From CAZYYO01 sp964650965 (lineage in GTDB: Bacteria; Bacillota; Clostridia; Lachnospirales; Lachnospiraceae), in NCBI GenBank assembly GCA_964650965.1, contig CAZYYO010000091.1:1-7806 (forward strand): a stretch of DNA of 7,806 nucleotides, read 5' to 3'. The position numbers were made by a program, and so were the translations under genes. The notes under the pieces are model-generated. The model saw only the letters and a list, made by a program, of their open reading frames with translations, did not search any database and was not told the DNA's origin. Below, piece by piece: positions 6,935 to 7,806 of the stretch. Each line of letters opens with the position of its first letter. The stretch's first letter is position 1.

Positions 6935-7075
6935 TGTTTCTTCCTCCATATTATCATAATTTGTAATATCTCCTGGGGAGACATTGCAGGGATAAATCCT
7001 CTTACCGGCTTCTATCAGTTCCCTGATATGGATCTTCGTATGCAAGATTCTTTCCTGTTTTAGAAGATTTATCCT
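6935..7075 (-). ncRNA. Structured 5' leader of the SASP mRNA (candidate)
   Basis: The gene-free leader folds by eye into a three-way junction. A 13-pair closing stem joins GGATAAATCTTCT (7062-7074) with AGAGGATTTATCC (6990-7002), with one G-U pair. Inside it are a hairpin ATCTT/AAGAT (7032-7048) and TATCAG-GGAA-CTGATA (7013-7028), six perfect pairs closed on a tetraloop. A separate hairpin, ATGTCTCC-CCA-GGAGATAT (6966-6984), lies between the junction and the ribosome site. The predicted transcription start falls at the 5' strand of the closing stem. I do not recognise it as a known riboswitch class. A stabilising or translation-controlling role is an inference. Confidence 0.45.
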
Positions 7076-7080
7076 AGTGA

Positions 7081-7109
7081 TAGTATGAACCATATGAATG
7101 AAAATATGA
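7081..7109 (-). promoter_or_regulatory. Probable sigma-G (forespore) promoter of the SASP gene
   Basis: On the minus strand, CATACTA (7081-7087) fits the forespore sigma-G/sigma-F -10 consensus CATAHTA exactly. Seventeen bases upstream is TCATA (7105-7109), matching four of five positions of the -35 consensus GHATR. The start would be near 7074. SASP genes are classic sigma-G targets, which supports the assignment. Confidence 0.7.
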
Positions 7110-7154
7110 TGGGAATTTCTGTTATCCATGGGAGACATTACAGGTTGGAGCACA

Positions 7155-7706
7155 TTACATGTCATATATAAATTTATCTGCTAAATTTCTTGCGGCATTT
7201 TCATCATGGTAATAGCTGTAAATAGCAAGTGCAAAATCAATTGCTGTGCCCATTCCACGACTGGTAATAATGTTATGGTCTACTACGACTGGCTGTAAGG
7301 TAATCTCCGCTCCTAGAAGCTGGTCTTCAAATCCTGGATAGCTGATTGCCTTCTTCCCCTTAAGAATTCCATTCATTCCAAGAACACTAGGTGCTGCACA
7401 GATGGCTGCTACCAGCTTTCCCTGTGCAGCAAAATCTGTAATTGTGCTTACAACCCGGGGATGTGCAGCCAGATTGGTGGTTCCCGGCATACCGCCCGGA
7501 AGAATCACACCATCATAGTCTGCCAGATTTGCCTGTTCTATAGTTGTATCTGTCAGAAAGGTGATGCCATGAGAACCTGTCGCCTTAGGTTCTCCTGTAA
7601 TGGAAATGGTGTCGATTTCCATCTTTCCTCTTCTTAATACATCAACTACCGTTAATGCTTCAATTTCCTCACAATCATTTGCAATAAAAATACCTAATTT
7701 AGCCAT
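7155..7706 (-). CDS. DJ-1/PfpI family protein (YajL/ThiJ-like)
   Basis: This is a cytoplasmic member of the DJ-1/ThiJ/PfpI superfamily, whose members are described as redox-stress chaperones and as glyoxalase or deglycase enzymes; the deglycase activity is debated. At 183 residues it has the single-domain length. The nucleophile-elbow cysteine is Cys103 in AAICAAPSVLG. The supporting glutamate is Glu16 in CEEIEALTVVDVLRRG, matching human DJ-1 Cys106 and Glu18. The PGGMPGTTNL segment (70-79) is also typical. ATG 7706 has AGGAGGA upstream. No convincing terminator follows its stop, so some transcripts may run into the SASP gene. The exact substrate cannot be inferred, and the name ThiJ does not imply a thiamine role. 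Confidence 0.92.
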   Translation of the reverse strand: MAKLGIFIANDCEEIEALTVVDVLRRGKMEIDTISITGEPKATGSHGITFLTDTTIEQANLADYDGVILPGGMPGTTNLAAHPRVVSTITDFAAQGKLVAAICAAPSVLGMNGILKGKKAISYPGFEDQLLGAEITLQPVVVDHNIITSRGMGTAIDFALAIYSYYHDENAARNLADKFIYDM

Positions 7707-7731
7707 TTTATCTTATCCTCCTATGTGGTAC

Positions 7732-7761
7732 ATTATATAAGACATATGTTTTAGGTGTTAG
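7732..7761 (-). promoter_or_regulatory. Possible sigma-A promoter of the DJ-1 family gene
   Basis: On the minus strand TATAAT (7732-7737) lies 18 bases from CTAACA (7756-7761), which matches four of six positions of TTGACA. The start would be near 7725, giving a very short leader with the AGGAGG site near its beginning. The perfect -10 supports it, but AT-rich DNA produces such matches by chance. Confidence 0.5.
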
Positions 7762-7806
7762 TCAGTAACTGGGTCGTTATTTATAACCCAATTTCTAAAT
7801 GACCAG

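Noticed and set aside
7762..7806. Terminator-like inverted repeat near the window edge (GTTAT/ATAAC with flanking TGG/CCA)
   Set aside because: The stem is short with a bulge and has no T-tract on either strand. It may be part of an upstream element cut by the window edge.
1..7806. CRISPR arrays, insertion sequences, tRNA or rRNA genes, phage genes
   Set aside because: No regular spaced repeats, transposase-like proteins, terminal inverted repeats or RNA-gene signatures were seen. The region reads as core chromosome.

Overview
The window is a low-GC chromosomal segment that fits an anaerobic, spore-forming Firmicute of the class Clostridia, most likely near Lachnospiraceae. The supporting signs are an alpha/beta-type small acid-soluble spore protein (SASP), the conserved order tig-clpP-clpX-ysxC, AGGAGG-type ribosome binding sites and AT-rich intergenic DNA. 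All nine genes are on the minus strand, so transcription runs from high to low coordinates. All of them appear intact.

In transcription order: (1) a DJ-1/PfpI-family protein (7155-7706) behind a likely vegetative promoter; (2) an SASP gene (6722-6934) with a sigma-G-type promoter, a structured leader of about 140 nt and a strong terminator; (3) a protein quality-control operon of trigger factor (5168-6502), ClpP (4552-5133) and ClpX (3210-4487), driven by an extended -10 promoter; (4) the GTPase YsxC/EngB (2547-3146), which overlaps (5) a metal-uptake ABC transporter made of a binding protein (1655-2563), an ATPase (806-1633) and a permease (1-804).

Trigger factor folds nascent chains at the ribosome exit, while ClpXP unfolds and degrades proteins. 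YsxC serves large-subunit ribosome assembly. The transporter probably imports zinc, because three histidines stand at the expected ligand positions, although the fourth ligand is unclear.

I found no evidence for a wholly new multi-gene system. The least ordinary signals are the folded SASP leader, which begins almost exactly at the predicted transcription start, and hairpins in the clpP-clpX and clpX-ysxC gaps (the first is a terminator for the opposite strand). Others are the absence of lon between clpX and ysxC, a metal-binding protein without a lipobox cysteine, and a Cys/His cluster in the partner ATPase. All structure and promoter calls were made by eye and not computed.
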